This document shows, piece after piece, positions 63,068-64,000 of a stretch of 64,000 bases of DNA. Position numbers and translations under genes: made by a program. Numbering within the stretch: the first letter of the stretch is position 1; each line of letters opens with the position of its first letter. The notes beneath the pieces are model-generated. The model searched no databases. It worked only from the letters and a program-made list of their open reading frames with translations, and was not told the DNA's origin. Location of the stretch: the IMG/VR virus record IMGVR_UViG_3300009702_000017, positions 1-64,000 of that record; one strand, written 5' to 3'. Source of the stretch: a virus.

Positions 63068-63671
63068 TTTTCTGCGACTTCAAGAGCAGTTCTCGAAGCG
63101 CCTCCGCATGTTCTGGACCTACGATTGACTCCACTGACACCGTGTTCTCTACCTTCCCGGTATGCTCAATCTGGCCAACGAGCTTCGTCGTATTGTTTTG
63201 ACCCGTCATTTCAAGAAGGAGCTTACTCAAGTCCTTGTAGTTGCGTACATTGTCAGGTACCATAGTGTTCTTGAGATGAGTAGCGTCTCCCGTTTGAATA
63301 AACCTCTGAATCGCCTCACGTTGCTTCTTGTGGGTAGCCGAAAGTACCGTGGCGATGAAGTCTACAGCCTCTACCTGCACCTGTCTCACTCGACCAGCTA
63401 CAGTATCAAACAGACGAGCCATATGCTCGTCACGAAGACGATCCCAGTCCCCCTCAAGGCGTGCTTGTATGACAGCGCCATGAGGCAGCTTGTTCAGCTT
63501 CGCAATTTCGAGACAGCTACTACCGTTGAGGAACAGTGAAAAAAGTTGAGCCTGCAACGAGGTTGCTAGGCGGTACCCTTCCTTCTCTTCGTAAGCCTTG
63601 AGGGCTGTTCTCTCCCTCTCCGTCAACCGATCCATCGGAACTAGCTGGTTCTCTTCTTGGTTCAGGTCCAT
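63051..63671 (-). CDS. Terminase small subunit candidate
   Basis: 206 residues directly before the large subunit. Helical with an HTH-like middle (LFLNGSSCLEIAKLNKLPHG, then DWDRLRDEHMARLFDTVAGR). Its C-terminus is helical (ALRELLLKSQKN). It probably recognises packaging sites on phage DNA. The start at 63671 lies inside the upstream open frame; ATG 63635 (MDRLTERE) is an alternative. Confidence 0.7.
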   Translation of the reverse strand: MDLNQEENQLVPMDRLTERERTALKAYEEKEGYRLATSLQAQLFSLFLNGSSCLEIAKLNKLPHGAVIQARLEGDWDRLRDEHMARLFDTVAGRVRQVQVEAVDFIATVLSATHKKQREAIQRFIQTGDATHLKNTMVPDNVRNYKDLSKLLLEMTGQNNTTKLVGQIEHTGKVENTVSVESIVGPEHAEALRELLLKSQKNGNDS

Positions 63672-64000
63672 ATCTCTCTACTTCCACTTCGTTCCCATCT
63701 ACGAAAATCTCCACCATCCACTCATCTCCAAGCATCGAAACTACCGAATACTGAAGCATCTTGAATCTCTGTGGTATGTCGTCTGGATACACTTTTTCTG
63801 GATCTGTCTCAAAACGAAACCGAATCGTGTATGCGGGACGGTCAATCTCAACCGTGTACTTTGCGCCAGGGTAAGCAACAAGAGGCCAATGCTTCAACTG
63901 GACAATTTGCGCCTCATGGAGCATCCCCGTCTTTTCGGTCACCATGCTCCGAAGGCGTTTTAGCTTTAGCCAACCTTCGGAACTATTCACATCCCAATCC
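63520..64000 (-). CDS. Hypothetical protein, partial (runs off right edge)
   Basis: The frame is open to the window end; a GTG at 63990 is a possible start. Residues are beta-rich (PGAKYTVEIDRPAYTIRFRF, then EWMVEIFVDGNEVEVERYGP). The last 50 residues overlap the small terminase gene and look artificial, so the real end may lie near 63650. No family is recognised. Confidence 0.45.
   Translation of the reverse strand, partial: DWDVNSSEGWLKLKRLRSMVTEKTGMLHEAQIVQLKHWPLVAYPGAKYTVEIDRPAYTIRFRFETDPEKVYPDDIPQRFKMLQYSVVSMLGDEWMVEIFVDGNEVEVERYGPEPRREPASSDGSVDGEGENSPQGLRREGRVPPSNLVAGSTFFTVPQR

Noticed and set aside
53683-64000. Integrase, attachment site or lysogeny module
   Set aside because: No recombinase, repressor or att-like repeat is visible anywhere in the window.
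1-64000. Insertion sequence or transposon
   Set aside because: No transposase or terminal inverted repeats with target duplications were seen; the 39359 palindrome is isolated.

Overview
This window is the structural core plus an accessory region of a large contractile-tailed (myovirus-type) bacteriophage. The call rests on a terminase pair, portal, MuF-like head protein, prohead-protease candidate, scaffold, major capsid protein, tail tube, tail sheath, tape measure, baseplate hub, spike and a gp25-like baseplate protein all lying together. There is no integrase, no plasmid replication gene and no host gene. Gene density is very high, and junctions are mostly TAATG or ATGA overlaps. The host cannot be named. 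Good Shine-Dalgarno sites and several textbook TTGACA/17/TATAAT-like promoters point to an ordinary bacterial transcription and translation machinery.

Layout. 1-0.5 kb: a pentapeptide-repeat protein running off the left edge. 1-10.6 kb (+): tail and baseplate operon (tail-chaperone-like genes, tape measure, hub, spike, fibre-like protein, LysM/gp25-like baseplate protein). 10.6-16.8 kb (-): small accessory genes (SLOG and deoxyribosyltransferase-like folds, zinc ribbons, DUF1003 membrane protein, deoxynucleotide kinase). 16.8-26.2 kb (-): tail tube, sheath, neck proteins and a virion polyprotein with mCpol, GNAT and ADP-ribosyltransferase (ART)-like domains. 26.3-30.3 kb (+): early-type genes behind sigma70-like promoters, three tRNA-Leu genes, a second pentapeptide-repeat protein and a membrane-anchored ACP-like protein. 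30.2-38.7 kb (-): neck and head-completion genes and two more polyproteins (kinase-like; Nudix-DUF3626-kinase). 38.7-43.5 kb (-): DNA methyltransferase, GGQ release-factor-like protein, thymidylate synthase, HNH-Mom fusion. 43.6-50.7 kb (-): capsid protein, scaffold, GGDEF protein, protease-kinase polyprotein. 50.8-53.7 kb (+): early-type small genes. 53.7-64 kb (-): MuF-ART-DUF3626-kinase polyprotein, portal, terminase.

The most striking system is a set of very long virion-operon proteins in which head or unknown domains are fused to signalling and modifying domains: mCpol-like cyclase, full GGDEF, ART, GNAT, Nudix, DUF3626 and PI3/4-kinase-like kinases. A short linker motif, roughly [L/I]-x-K-S-[E/D], recurs in about ten proteins and sits at many of the domain boundaries. 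I infer that these are packaged polyproteins, possibly cut by the prohead protease and delivered with the genome.

Two recurrent promoter-like motifs divide the genes. Motif A (TTTTCTCGCTGTATAC) precedes accessory genes. Motif B (CAATCTATAG) mostly precedes virion genes. Several accessory genes also contain single-base frameshifts or in-frame stop codons inside otherwise coding-like sequence. That means either recoding, decay or residual sequence error.
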